Positions 23,828-33,119 of a DNA stretch of 64,000 bases are shown here, one piece after another. The notes beneath the pieces are model-generated. The model was given only the letters and a program-made list of their open reading frames with translations, had not been told where the DNA came from and did no database searches. The stretch is from the NCBI RefSeq assembly GCF_027594865.1, contig NZ_CP089391.1:2944501-3008500 (forward strand), given 5' to 3'. The DNA is from Bradyrhizobium xenonodulans. Its GTDB lineage: Bacteria; Pseudomonadota; Alphaproteobacteria; Rhizobiales; Xanthobacteraceae. How positions within the stretch are numbered: the first letter of the stretch is position 1; every line of letters starts with the position of its first letter. The position numbers and the translations under genes are program-made.

Positions 23828-25065
23828 TCGATCCGATCAAGCCGCCCCGCCGCAAGAACCCGCTGCTGCGGACGCCGCTTCCGGCGTCGCCCCCGAGGCC
23901 GCGCAGCCGGACATCACATGGGTTTACGCGGGCGGCTGCCGAGGGGCGCTTCATGCTGCAGCGCTGCGAGGCCTGCGGCGCTTTCGCTTATCCGGCGCGG
24001 GACGCTTGCCCGTCCTGCCTGTCGCCGAACCTCGCATTCACTGACGCGCCACGCCAAGGCGCGCTTCTCGCCGAGACGACGGCGCGCGTTCCGAGCGACG
24101 TCTATTTCCGCGAACGGGTGCCCTGGCGGATCGGTCTCGTCAAGATGGATTGCGGCCCGACGATCGTTGCGCATCTCCATGCCGACTGCGCCGAGGGCGC
24201 GCCGGTCCGCATGTCGTTTCAGCTCGACAAGAGCGGTCAGGCGGTGGCGTTTGCCCGACCCGAGGGGGAGACTCCCAACATGGCAGACGACAGGCAGTGG
24301 CGGGAAATGACGGCCGATCCGAAATTCCGGCGGGTGCTCGTCACCAACGGCCGCAGCGTGATCGGTCAGGAGGCCGTCGTGGCGTTGAAGGCTGCGGGCG
24401 CCAAGACCGTGTTCGTTGGCGTGGCCGAACCCTGGCGGCCGTTTTCCGGCGAGGATCTGCTGCGCCGGCAGGAGGGCGTTGAGGTCGTCACGCTCGACGC
24501 AGCCGACGAGAAATCTGCTGCCGACCTTGCCGCCGACATCGGCGGCAAGGTGGATATCCTCGTCAATACGACGGAGTATGTGCGCGCGGGTGGCCTGCTT
24601 GATCGCAAGGGGACGAGCATCGCGCGGGACGAGATCGACCAGGCCTATCTCGGCTTCATCAATCTCGCACAGGCCTTCGGGCCCGCGATGCGGATGCGCG
24701 GCGCCGACGGCATCAACAACAGCGTCGCCTGGGTCAACATCCTGTCGGTCTACGCGCTGGCGAACTGGCCCGCCTTTGGCGCCTACTCGGCCTCGCAGGC
24801 GGCCTGCCTGTCGTTGTCGCACTGCCTTCGCGCGGAGTTGCGGCCGGGCGGCATCAAGGTCATGAATCTCTTCACCGGGCCGGTCGATACCGAATGGTTC
24901 CAGACCGTGCCGCCGCCGAAGGTCGCGCCGCGCGCAATCGCACAGGCGATTGTGTCGGGGCTCAGGGGCGGCCTTGAAGAGACGTATGTCGGGGACGTCG
25001 CCGAAGAAATTCGGCAGCGTCTCGCGGCCAATCCGAAAGCGCTCGAGCGCGAGCTCGACAAATGA
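23824..25065 (+). CDS. DUF35 (Zn-ribbon/OB-fold) domain fused to a catalytically impaired SDR domain
   Basis: 413 residues in two parts. Residues 30-150 are a DUF35 acyl-CoA-associated protein with zinc-ribbon cysteines C48, C51, C62 and C65 followed by an OB fold. Residues 168-413 are an SDR. Its glycine motif is degenerate (TNGRSVIG), NNAG reads NTTE, and the catalytic pair is Y321-x3-Q325 (YSASQ) instead of Tyr-x3-Lys, so it is probably not an active dehydrogenase. DUF35 proteins bind acyl-CoA for thiolases or Ltp2-type aldolases, and the gene overlaps the thiolase-fold gene. A pseudo-SDR subunit recalls the inactive subunit of BbsCD in toluene degradation. Confidence 0.85.
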   Translation: MIDPIKPPRRKNPLLRTPLPASPPRPRSRTSHGFTRAAAEGRFMLQRCEACGAFAYPARDACPSCLSPNLAFTDAPRQGALLAETTARVPSDVYFRERVPWRIGLVKMDCGPTIVAHLHADCAEGAPVRMSFQLDKSGQAVAFARPEGETPNMADDRQWREMTADPKFRRVLVTNGRSVIGQEAVVALKAAGAKTVFVGVAEPWRPFSGEDLLRRQEGVEVVTLDAADEKSAADLAADIGGKVDILVNTTEYVRAGGLLDRKGTSIARDEIDQAYLGFINLAQAFGPAMRMRGADGINNSVAWVNILSVYALANWPAFGAYSASQAACLSLSHCLRAELRPGGIKVMNLFTGPVDTEWFQTVPPPKVAPRAIAQAIVSGLRGGLEETYVGDVAEEIRQRLAANPKALERELDK

Positions 25066-25099
25066 CGGGCGGATTTCAACCAAGCCGGAGGACGTGACA

Positions 25100-25882
25100 A
25101 TGCAAAGCAAAAATCTCCTGGAGCTGGCCGGTGCGATTTCCTCCGGCGCGGTGCGCGTCGTCGATCTGACCTTCACGCTCAGTCCGGATTTTCCGGTCAT
25201 CGTGCTGCCGCCGGAGTTCGGCCAAGCGGCGCCGGTCCGTATCCAGGAAATCTCGCGATATGATGGTCGCGGCCCGGCCTGGTATTGGAATAACGTGACG
25301 TTCGGCGAGCACACCGGCACGCATTTCGACGCGCCGATCCACTGGTTCACAGGCAAGGACCTGCCGAACAATGCCGTCGACACGATGCCGGCCAAGGACA
25401 TGATCGCTCCAGCCTGCGTCATCGACTGCTCCGCGGAGGCCGCGCAGGATCCCGACTTCGTGCTGACGGTGCCGATCGTCGAGGCCTGGGAAGCGAAGCA
25501 TGGCCGCATCCCCGCGCGTCACTGGGTGTTGCTGCGGACCGACTGGTCCAAGAAGGGCTGGCGCGACTATTCCAATTTGCGGGATGACGGCGCGCACACG
25601 CCGGGGCCGAACCCGGCCGTCATGAAGTGGCTGGTGGAGGAGCGCGGCATCATCGGCTTCGGCACCGAGACCATCGGCACCGATGCCGGCCAGGCCGGAC
25701 ATTTCGAGCCGCCATATCCCGCGCATCACTTCCTTCATGCTGCAGGCCGCTACGGCCTGCAATGCCTTTGCAATGTGGATCAGCTGCCGGCCACCGGCGC
25801 CGTCATCGTGGCTTCACCCCTGAAAATCCAGAACGGTTCCGGCAGTCCGCTCCGGGTCATCGCACTGGTCGGGTCGAACTGA
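25100..25882 (+). CDS. Isatin hydrolase-like cyclase-family metalloenzyme
   Basis: 260 residues. The metal site HTGTHFDAPIHW gives H71, H75, D77 and H81 of the cyclase/kynurenine-formamidase superfamily (Mn2+ dependent). Length and surrounding sequence (PPEFGQ, EISRYDGRGPAWYWNN, GTDAGQAG, PLKIQNGSGSPLR) agree, from memory, with bacterial isatin hydrolase rather than the ~210-residue KynB. The reaction opens isatin to isatinate. GGAGG precedes the ATG at 25100. Isatin and isatinate are classical intermediates of IAA breakdown in Bradyrhizobium, which makes this gene the best single indicator of the pathway. Confidence 0.85.
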   Translation: MQSKNLLELAGAISSGAVRVVDLTFTLSPDFPVIVLPPEFGQAAPVRIQEISRYDGRGPAWYWNNVTFGEHTGTHFDAPIHWFTGKDLPNNAVDTMPAKDMIAPACVIDCSAEAAQDPDFVLTVPIVEAWEAKHGRIPARHWVLLRTDWSKKGWRDYSNLRDDGAHTPGPNPAVMKWLVEERGIIGFGTETIGTDAGQAGHFEPPYPAHHFLHAAGRYGLQCLCNVDQLPATGAVIVASPLKIQNGSGSPLRVIALVGSN

Positions 25883-25943
25883 CCAGGGCATGGCGCTTGC
25901 CGAACGAGACAACAGAAGAAACCACTCACGAAAGACAGGTGCC

Positions 25944-27101
25944 ATGAATTTGATGAAGAGCCTGCTGGCTTCCACCGTGTTGCTCATGGCCGTGCCAGAG
26001 ATCGCGCAGGCGGAGATTCTCGTTGGCTTCGTGACCGGCCTCAGCGGGCCGGTGTCGTCGATCGGAATTCCGAACGGGAAGGGGATCGCGGCGGGCCAGG
26101 CCTATGTCGGTGAGGTCGGCGGCGAGAAGCTTCGCATCATTCAACTCGACGACGGCTCCGATCCGACGGCGTCGGCGCGCAACGCACGCAAGCTCGTCGA
26201 GCAGGAGAAGGTTGACATCCTCATCGGCACGTCGGGCGCGCCTCAGACGCTCGCCATGGCAACCGCGGCGATCGAGATGAAAATCCCGATGATCGCGGTA
26301 TCCCCGATTGCGCCGGTGCCACCAGGCGATGGCGGTCCCTGGGTCGTGCAGACACCGCAGCCGACACCGCTCCTCGTGCAGGGCATCGTCGATCACATGA
26401 AGGCGCGGGGCCTCAAGACCGTCGCATTCATCGGCTTCTCCGACGCGTTCGGCGACCTCATGTACAATTCGCTCGAGCAAGGTGCGAAGGCGGCCGACAT
26501 CAAGGTTATCGCGAACGAACGATACGCGCGATCCGACTCGTCGGTGACCGCCCAGGTGCTGCGAGCGCTCGCCGCACGCCCGGACGCCATCATGGTCGGC
26601 GGCACCGGCACGCCCGGTGCGTTGCCAGTCATCGCCCTGTCCGAGCGCGGGTATAAGGGACCGCTCTACGGCAATCACGGGCTCATCAGCGCCGATTTCC
26701 TGCGCCTCGCCGGAAAGGCCGCCAACGGCATCATCTGTCCGACCGGGCCGGTGACCGCGGCCGAGCAGCTTCCTGCCAGCAATCCGATCCAGAAGGTGTC
26801 GCTGGATTTCCGGGTCGCCTTCGAAAAGGCGAATGGCGAGGCCCCGACGGATTCGTTCTCGTCATACTCCTTCGACGGCTGGCTGGTGTTCGTCGACGCG
26901 GCCAAGCGCGCGATGGCGACCGGCGCCAAGGCGGGGACGCCGGAATTCCGCACGGCGCTGCGCGAGGCACTGTTCACGACCAAGGAGGTCGTTGGGACGC
27001 AGGGCGTCTATACTTACGCGCCGGCGGATCGGCACGGTGTCGATGGTCGTTCGCGCATCCTGGTCCAGATTGAGGACGGCAAGTACAAGCTGCTGCCGTG
27101 A
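25944..27101 (+). CDS. Second Liv-type periplasmic substrate-binding protein
   Basis: 385 residues with signal peptide MNLMKSLLASTVLLMAVPEIAQA and a type-I periplasmic binding fold (VGFVTGLSGPVSSIGIPNG, RIIQLDDGSDP, FIGFSDAFGD). It is a clear paralog of the protein at 19654-20802. No permease or ATPase genes are adjacent, so it probably shares the LivH/LivMG/LivF complex with its paralog and widens the ligand range. It sits between the isatin-hydrolase-like gene and a CoA ligase; its stop overlaps the ligase start (GTGA). Confidence 0.9.
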   Translation: MNLMKSLLASTVLLMAVPEIAQAEILVGFVTGLSGPVSSIGIPNGKGIAAGQAYVGEVGGEKLRIIQLDDGSDPTASARNARKLVEQEKVDILIGTSGAPQTLAMATAAIEMKIPMIAVSPIAPVPPGDGGPWVVQTPQPTPLLVQGIVDHMKARGLKTVAFIGFSDAFGDLMYNSLEQGAKAADIKVIANERYARSDSSVTAQVLRALAARPDAIMVGGTGTPGALPVIALSERGYKGPLYGNHGLISADFLRLAGKAANGIICPTGPVTAAEQLPASNPIQKVSLDFRVAFEKANGEAPTDSFSSYSFDGWLVFVDAAKRAMATGAKAGTPEFRTALREALFTTKEVVGTQGVYTYAPADRHGVDGRSRILVQIEDGKYKLLP

Positions 27102-28759
27102 GCGAGGCGCCGATGGCGAAGCCCAGCGCGATGTCGGGGGGCGGGGAGGCGGCTGCGGCGCCGGCCTGGGCTCGCGCAGTCGAGCTGTTTCCATCGTCCG
27201 ACCGGATCCTTTCCACCATCCTGACGCGGCAGGCCGAGCGCTACGGCGATCGCGTTCTGTTTGTCTCCGGGCAGACGCGCTGGACCTACGCGCAGACTGC
27301 GGCGATGGCCGCCGCATCAGCGCAGACGCTTGTCGACGCCGGAATCAAGCCCGGCGACCGGGTCGCGCTGATGTGCTCCAACCGGCCGGAGTTTCTTCAG
27401 ATCTATCTTGGTTGCGCCTGGCTCGGTGCGATCGTGGTGCCGATCAACACGGCGCTGCGCGGCTTCCAGCTCTCCCACATCTTCCGCAATTCGCTGCCCT
27501 CTCTCCTGGTCGTCGAGGAGCCGTTCCTTGCCGCGATCGACACCGTCGGGGCGGACGTCGAGTTGCCCTCTCTGGCCTGGACGATCGGGACCGACGCCGA
27601 GACTAGCAGCGCGAAGATTTCGCCAGTCCCGCTGCCGGCTCTCGGGGACCAAGCGGCCGCCAGCCTCGTGCGGCCCGGCGACACTGTGGCCATTCTCTAC
27701 ACATCAGGCACCACGGGCCCCGCCAAGGGCGTGTGCTGTCCGCAGGCGCAATTGTTCTGGTGGGGCATCTATTCGGCGCGGGCGCTCGGCATCCGCGAAG
27801 GCGATGTGCTGTTCACGACGCTGCCGCTGTTCCACACCAACGCGCTGAATGCGTTCTATCAGGCCGTCCTGAACGGATGCACTTACGTGCTGGAGCCGAA
27901 ATTCTCGGCCTCTGGCTTCTGGGCCGCCGCGCGACGGCGCAACGCGACCGTCGGCTATCTGCTCGGCGCCATGGCATCGATACTGCTGGCGCAGCCGAGG
28001 ACAGAAGACGATGGGGCCCATCGACTTCGCGTCGCACTCGGCGGCGGCGTGCCGCCGCAGATCCACGGACCGTTTCTTGAACGGTTCGGCGTGCCGCTGG
28101 TCGACGGCTACGGATCGACGGAGACCAATTTCGTGTTCGCGGGCGCAATTCCGTCCGACCGCCCGGGAACGATGGGATATCTCGCCGGGGGCATCGAAGC
28201 CCGGATCGTCGATGCCGATGATGCGGAGCTTCCCGATGGGCAGGCTGGAGAGCTGCTGCTGCGCGCGAACGAGCCCTTTGCATTCGCGACCGGCTATTTC
28301 GGCATGCCGCAGAAGACCGTCGAGGCCTGGCGAAATCTCTGGTTTCACTCCGGTGATCGCGTGGTCCGCGATTCCGACGGGCATTATCGCTTCATCGATC
28401 GCATGAAGGATTCGATCCGCAGGCGCGGCGAGAATGTGTCTTCATGGGAGGTGGAGCAGGCCATCCAGTCTCATCCCGCGGTCGCGGCCTGCGCGATCTA
28501 TCCGCTGCCTTCGGAATTGGGCGAGGACGAGGTTGCCGCCGCGATCCTGCCGGAGCCCGGCCAATCGCTCGCGCCGGTCGACATCATCCGTCACTGCGAA
28601 GGCAGGATCGCCTATTTCGCCATTCCCCGTTATGTGCGGATCGTGAAAGAGATGCCGCTAACGGAGAACGGCAAGATCAAGAAGGGCGTGCTGCGCGACG
28701 CCGGCGTGACGGCGGATATGTGGGACCGCGAGGCGGCCGGGGTCAAAGTGCAACGCTAG
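27098..28759 (+). CDS. Acyl-CoA ligase (AMP-forming), possibly anthranilate- or salicylate-CoA ligase
   Basis: 553 residues of the ANL superfamily. The adenylate motif ILYTSGTTGPAKGV, VDGYGSTETNFV, the hinge FHSGDRVV with FIDRMKDSIRRRGE, and the C-terminal lysine motif LTENGKIKKG are intact. The GTG start overlaps the stop of the binding-protein gene. It is the last gene of its operon and faces a MarR gene; the monooxygenase of aminobenzoyl-CoA type follows on the same strand beyond that. Anthranilate or salicylate are therefore likely substrates, but it could also activate dioxindole-acetate. The crotonobetaine/carnitine ligase group has similar sequences. Confidence 0.85.
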   Translation: MSEAPMAKPSAMSGGGEAAAAPAWARAVELFPSSDRILSTILTRQAERYGDRVLFVSGQTRWTYAQTAAMAAASAQTLVDAGIKPGDRVALMCSNRPEFLQIYLGCAWLGAIVVPINTALRGFQLSHIFRNSLPSLLVVEEPFLAAIDTVGADVELPSLAWTIGTDAETSSAKISPVPLPALGDQAAASLVRPGDTVAILYTSGTTGPAKGVCCPQAQLFWWGIYSARALGIREGDVLFTTLPLFHTNALNAFYQAVLNGCTYVLEPKFSASGFWAAARRRNATVGYLLGAMASILLAQPRTEDDGAHRLRVALGGGVPPQIHGPFLERFGVPLVDGYGSTETNFVFAGAIPSDRPGTMGYLAGGIEARIVDADDAELPDGQAGELLLRANEPFAFATGYFGMPQKTVEAWRNLWFHSGDRVVRDSDGHYRFIDRMKDSIRRRGENVSSWEVEQAIQSHPAVAACAIYPLPSELGEDEVAAAILPEPGQSLAPVDIIRHCEGRIAYFAIPRYVRIVKEMPLTENGKIKKGVLRDAGVTADMWDREAAGVKVQR

Positions 28760-28771
28760 CGCCTCGAGCCT

Positions 28772-29332
28772 TCACGGCTTTTCCAGCGAATCCCTGACAG
28801 CGCCCTTGAGCTTGTCCAGCTCACCGATCAATCCGTCGAGTTTGTCGGCCGGGAATTCCGCCAGCAGCTCCGCGAGCCAGGAGCCATGGCTCTTCGCCAT
28901 GCGCCTGAAAGCTTTTCGGCCCTCGACCGTCATGCAGACGATCTGCACGCGGCGATCCAGGGTCGAGGGCGTGCGTGTGATGTAGCCGTCCTCGACCAGG
29001 CGGTCCACGATCGGCGTCAGGTTCCCGGCGGAGACCATCAGGCGCTTGGGCAGCTCGCCCAGCACCAAGCCGCTCGGCTCGCGGTCGAGCTGAGCCAGAA
29101 CGTCGAAGCGGGGCATGGTGAAATCGAATTCCTCGCGAAACCGGCGGCGCAGCTCGCCCTCGATCAGGGTCGTGCAGGCCAGCAGCCGGAGCCAAAGCCG
29201 TGTTTGAGCCCTGTACTCGGCCTCCTGGTCGGCCCCATTCTTGGACGAAACAGGCGGGGACTCCTTCGCGAGTGCCAAATCGAATCTCCTGGGAGCGTCT
29301 TGTCTGTCGAAAACGGACGGCGTCGTAAACAT
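28772..29332 (-). CDS. MarR family transcriptional regulator
   Basis: 186 residues, with a 40-residue N-terminal extension before the MarR core. The core has FDVLAQLDREPSGLVLGELPKRLMVSAGN in the helix-turn-helix region and STLDRRVQIVCMTVEG in the wing. It resembles the MarR at 5204-5686 more than the one at 4708-5190. It is divergent from the FAD monooxygenase/OYE operon, whose promoter carries a perfect inverted repeat. It is the likely repressor of that operon, with an aromatic acyl-CoA as inducer as in many MarR-controlled CoA pathways. Confidence 0.88.
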   Translation of the reverse strand: MFTTPSVFDRQDAPRRFDLALAKESPPVSSKNGADQEAEYRAQTRLWLRLLACTTLIEGELRRRFREEFDFTMPRFDVLAQLDREPSGLVLGELPKRLMVSAGNLTPIVDRLVEDGYITRTPSTLDRRVQIVCMTVEGRKAFRRMAKSHGSWLAELLAEFPADKLDGLIGELDKLKGAVRDSLEKP

Positions 29333-29475
29333 CTCGCAAGATAGTTCGTGCCAAAAGTAAATTCAAGGCTTGGCCCGATCCTCGTCGTGCCGGTCCGGCC
29401 TTGCGGGGAATCTGCAGCCAGTCACAAGATTGTAGCGATATGCAGGGGCGGCCTCGAAAGCCTCCGACAAGCGCC

Positions 29476-29517
29476 TTGACAATCCATGCGCCGTCGAAAT
29501 ATTTTATACTTAAAATA
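29476..29517 (+). promoter_or_regulatory. Promoter and operator of the aminobenzoyl-CoA-type monooxygenase operon
   Basis: TTGACA at 29476-29481 is followed after 18 bases by TATTTT (29500-29505); TATACT at 29505-29510 is an alternative -10. Over this lies the perfect inverted repeat TATTTTA-TACT-TAAAATA (29500-29517). The region is sharply AT-rich compared with its surroundings. It lies in the 253-base gap between the divergent MarR gene and the monooxygenase gene, as expected for the operator of that MarR protein. Confidence 0.6.
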
Positions 29518-29585
29518 ATTTGCAGGTCGACATTCCCGGAAGGGTGCAGCCCGGCAAATGGCGCGGCGCGCGAAAGCGAGGGATC

Positions 29586-31904
29586 ATGCGCATAGTCTGT
29601 ATCGGCGGCGGCCCGGCCGGTCTTTATCTGGGCCTGCTGATGAAGCGCCGTCACCCGGAGCACAGCATCACCGTCGTCGAGCGCAACAAGCCCTACGATA
29701 CGTTCGGCTGGGGCGTCGTGTTCTCGGACGCAATGATGCAGGCGATGCGCACTGCCGATCCCGAAAGTGCGACCGAGATCGAGGACGCCTTCAATCACTG
29801 GGACGATATCGAGCTCGTCTTCAAGGGAACGCGCCAGCGCACGACCGGACACGGCTTCATCGGCATCGGCCGCAAGCACCTCTTGAACATCCTGCAACGG
29901 CGCTGCGAGGCGCTGGGGGTCGAGCTCGTGTTCGAGCGCGACGTCGAATCCGATCTCGAATTTCCCGAGGCCGACCTGATCGTCGCCTGCGACGGCGTCA
30001 ATTCCAGGATCCGCGCCCGCTATGCCGAGCAGTTCCAGCCCGACATGGTGATCCGTCCCAACCGCTACATCTGGCTCGGGACCAAGAGGGCGTTCGACGC
30101 CTTCACGTTCGACTTCCAGAAGACCGAGCACGGCTGGTTCCAGGCGCATATCTACAAGTTCGATGCCGAGACCTCGACCTTCATCGTCGAGACCACGGAA
30201 GAGGCCTATAACGCCCATGGCCTCGGCGAGCTCGATCAGCAAGCCTCGATCGAGTTCTGCGAGAAAATCTTCGCCGAAACGCTCGATGGCGCGAAGCTCC
30301 TGACCAATGCCCGCCATCTGCGGGGCTCGGCCTGGCTCAATTTCAGCCGTTTGATCTGCGGCAAATGGAGCGTGTTCAACGGCCGCTCCCACGTCGTGCT
30401 GATGGGAGACGCCGCGCACACGGCGCATTTCGCGATCGGCTCGGGCACCAAGCTCGCGCTCGACGATGCCATCGAACTCGCCAACCAGTTCGATCGTCAT
30501 GGCCACAGCGACGACAACATCGGGACGGTGCTGGAGGCCTATGAGGAAGTGCGCCGCGTCGATGTCGCGCGCATCCAGAACGCCGCGCGCAATGCCATGG
30601 AATGGTTCGAGGTGGTCGGCCATCGCTATGCCGACACGCTGGAGCCGCCGCAATTCTTCTATTCGATGCTGACGCGCTCGCAGCGCATCAGCCACGAGAA
30701 TCTGCGCCTGCGCGATCGTACCTGGCTGGAAGGTTTTGAGCGCTGGTTCGCTGCGCGCGCGGGAATCGCCGTCAGGGACGGCGAACGCGTGCCGCCGCCG
30801 ATGCTGACGCCGCACCGCGTGCGCGGCCTGAGCCTGGCCAACCGCATCATGGTCTCGCCGATGGCGATGTATTCAGCGCAGGACGGGCTCATCGACGATT
30901 TCCACATCGCCCATCTCGGTGCGCGCGCCATGGGCGGCGCCGCACTGATCTTCGCCGAGATGACCTGTGTCTCGCCGGACGCGCGGATCACGCCGGGCTG
31001 TCTCGGGCTCTGGAACGACGCGCAAGCGGCGCAATGGCGCCGGCTGGTCGAGCTGATCCACAGCCTCGGACACGCCAAGGTCGGCATCCAGCTCGGCCAT
31101 GCCGGGCGGAAGGGATCGACCAGGCTTGCATGGGAGGGCATCGATCAGCCGCTCGAGACAGGCAATTGGCCGCTGATCTCGGCCTCGGCCTTGCCCTATC
31201 TGCCCCACAGCCAGGTGCCGCGTGCGATGGATCGCAGCGACATGGACCGTGTGCGCGATGATTTCGTCGCGGCAACGCGCCGCGCGGCCGAGGCTGGCGT
31301 CGAGTGGCTCGAACTCCATTGTGCACACGGCTATTTGCTGTCGAGCTTCCTGTCGCCGCTGACCAACCGGCGGACTGACGAATACGGCGGCAGCCACGAA
31401 AACCGTGCGCGCTTTCCGCTGGAGGTGTTCAAGGCCGTGCGCGCCGCGTGGCCGTCCGACCGGCCGATGTCGGTGCGTCTGTCTTGCCACGACTGGACCG
31501 AGGGCGGCAACACGCCCGCCGATGCGGCGATCTTCGCTGCGATGTTCAAGCAGGCTGGTGCCGACGTGATCGACTGTTCGTCGGGACAAGTCTGGAAGGA
31601 GGAGCGGCCGATCTACGGTCGCCTGTTCCAGACGCCGTTCGCCGATCGCATTCGCAACGAGGTCGGCATCGAGACCATCGCGGTCGGCGCGATCTCCGAG
31701 GCCGACCACGCCAACTCGATCCTCGCGGCCGGCCGCGCCGACCTCTGCGCGATCGCGCGGCCGCATCTTGCCGATCCCGCCTGGACGCTGCACGAGGCCG
31801 CACGCATCGGCGTCACCGCGGTCAGCTGGCCGAAGCAATATCTGTCCGCCAAGGGACAGTACGAGACCAATCTGGCGCGCGCCGCGGCCGCTAGCGCGCA
31901 GTGA
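29586..31904 (+). CDS. Fused FAD monooxygenase / OYE-family reductase (2-aminobenzoyl-CoA or salicylyl-CoA type)
   Basis: 772 residues. Residues 1-390 are a class-A flavin monooxygenase: FAD motif [10 protein letters not shown] at the N-terminus and [22 protein letters not shown] near 275. From about 405 comes a complete old-yellow-enzyme domain ([52 protein letters not shown]). This fusion is characteristic of 2-aminobenzoyl-CoA monooxygenase/reductase, which hydroxylates anthraniloyl-CoA at C5 and then reduces the ring, and of proteins annotated as salicylyl-CoA 5-hydroxylase. ATG at 29586 begins right at the FAD motif. With the isatin-hydrolase-like gene nearby, anthraniloyl-CoA is favoured. 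Confidence 0.9.
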   Translation: MRIVCIGGGPAGLYLGLLMKRRHPEHSITVVERNKPYDTFGWGVVFSDAMMQAMRTADPESATEIEDAFNHWDDIELVFKGTRQRTTGHGFIGIGRKHLLNILQRRCEALGVELVFERDVESDLEFPEADLIVACDGVNSRIRARYAEQFQPDMVIRPNRYIWLGTKRAFDAFTFDFQKTEHGWFQAHIYKFDAETSTFIVETTEEAYNAHGLGELDQQASIEFCEKIFAETLDGAKLLTNARHLRGSAWLNFSRLICGKWSVFNGRSHVVLMGDAAHTAHFAIGSGTKLALDDAIELANQFDRHGHSDDNIGTVLEAYEEVRRVDVARIQNAARNAMEWFEVVGHRYADTLEPPQFFYSMLTRSQRISHENLRLRDRTWLEGFERWFAARAGIAVRDGERVPPPMLTPHRVRGLSLANRIMVSPMAMYSAQDGLIDDFHIAHLGARAMGGAALIFAEMTCVSPDARITPGCLGLWNDAQAAQWRRLVELIHSLGHAKVGIQLGHAGRKGSTRLAWEGIDQPLETGNWPLISASALPYLPHSQVPRAMDRSDMDRVRDDFVAATRRAAEAGVEWLELHCAHGYLLSSFLSPLTNRRTDEYGGSHENRARFPLEVFKAVRAAWPSDRPMSVRLSCHDWTEGGNTPADAAIFAAMFKQAGADVIDCSSGQVWKEERPIYGRLFQTPFADRIRNEVGIETIAVGAISEADHANSILAAGRADLCAIARPHLADPAWTLHEAARIGVTAVSWPKQYLSAKGQYETNLARAAAASAQ

Positions 31905-31920
31905 GCGGAGGAGGGATCAG

Positions 31921-33099
31921 ATGAGCTTCGTTGCAAAGGTCATCCGGCGCGAATGGCTCGACTGGCCGTTCTTCGAGCCGCGTCATCATACGATCGGTGC
32001 GGCGCTCGACCGCTTCGTGCAGTCGGGCGTTCTCGACAAGATCGACCACAACGATGTCGACGACGCTTGTCGCAAGCTGGTGCGCGCGATGGGCGAGGCG
32101 GGGGTGCTCGATTGCGCGGTCGCAGCGCCCGACGGTGATGCGACCACGATCGATTCCCGCTCGATCTGCCTGTCACGGGAGTCGCTCGCCTATGCCGACG
32201 GCCTCGCCGATTTCGCCTTCGCCATGCAGGGGCTGGGCTCCGGCGCGATTGCGCTCGGCGGCTCAGTGGAGCTGCGCAAGGCGGTGCTGCCGAAGGTTCG
32301 CTCCGGCGAATGGCTCGCGGCTTTCGCGCTGTCCGAGAAGGAGGCGGGATCGGACGTCGCGGCGATGTCCTGCGCGGCACGGGCCGACGGCGACGACTAT
32401 ATCATCGACGGCGAGAAAACCTGGATCTCCAACGGCGGCATTGCCGACGTCTACACGCTGTTTGCGCGAACCGGCGAGGCGCCGGGCGCGCGCGGCATCT
32501 CGGCCTTCGTCGTTTTTCCCGATGATCCCGGCTTCAGCATTGCCGAGCGGATCGATGTCGTCGCCCCGCATCCGCTGGCGACGCTGCGCTTCACGGGCTG
32601 CCGGATTCCGGCGAGCCGCCGCCTCGGCGCGCCCGGCGGCGGGTTCAAGCTCGCGATGCAGACACTGGACATCTTTCGTGCGTCGGTCGCTGCGGCCGCC
32701 CTCGGCTTTGCACGTCGGGCGCTCGACGAGGCGCTGTGGCATGCAAAGAGCCGGCACATGTTCGGGGCGACTTTGGGCGATCTCCAGCTGACCCAGGCCG
32801 CACTTGGCGACATGGCGACCGAGACCGACGCGGCCGCACTCCTGACCTACCGCGCCGCCTGGCGCCGCGATGTCCAGAAGCTCCCGACGACGCGTGAAGC
32901 CGCCATGGCGAAGCTGACCGCGACCGAGACCGCACAGCGCGTCATCGACCGTGCCGTGCAAATGTTCGGTGGTCGTGGCGTGCGCAAGGGTGAGATCGTC
33001 GAAAGCCTCTACCGCGAAATCCGCGCGCTTCGCATCTACGAGGGCGCGACCGAGGTCCAGAAGCTGATCGTGGCGCGTGAGCTGCTGAAGCCGCGCTGA
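31921..33099 (+). CDS. Acyl-CoA dehydrogenase
   Basis: 392 residues with the normal domain order. Flavin/substrate-contact segments are [15 protein letters not shown] and TWISNGG. The C-terminal region has [32 protein letters not shown], where the Glu of YEGATE is in the position of the catalytic base. It starts 16 bases after the monooxygenase. In a 2-aminobenzoyl-CoA route it would oxidise the alicyclic acyl-CoA formed by ring reduction, as the first beta-oxidation step. The hydratase and ring-opening enzymes are not in the window. Confidence 0.9.
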   Translation: MSFVAKVIRREWLDWPFFEPRHHTIGAALDRFVQSGVLDKIDHNDVDDACRKLVRAMGEAGVLDCAVAAPDGDATTIDSRSICLSRESLAYADGLADFAFAMQGLGSGAIALGGSVELRKAVLPKVRSGEWLAAFALSEKEAGSDVAAMSCAARADGDDYIIDGEKTWISNGGIADVYTLFARTGEAPGARGISAFVVFPDDPGFSIAERIDVVAPHPLATLRFTGCRIPASRRLGAPGGGFKLAMQTLDIFRASVAAAALGFARRALDEALWHAKSRHMFGATLGDLQLTQAALGDMATETDAAALLTYRAAWRRDVQKLPTTREAAMAKLTATETAQRVIDRAVQMFGGRGVRKGEIVESLYREIRALRIYEGATEVQKLIVARELLKPR

Positions 33100-33119
33100 T
33101 TGCAGAGAGTTTTGGCACA

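Noticed and set aside
25100..25882. Kynurenine formamidase (KynB)
   Set aside because: The metal motif is shared, but the protein is about 50 residues longer and its other segments fit isatin hydrolase; no other kynurenine-pathway gene is near.
29586..31904. Simple salicylate hydroxylase
   Set aside because: The fused OYE domain and the isatin/anthranilate context point to a CoA-thioester substrate.
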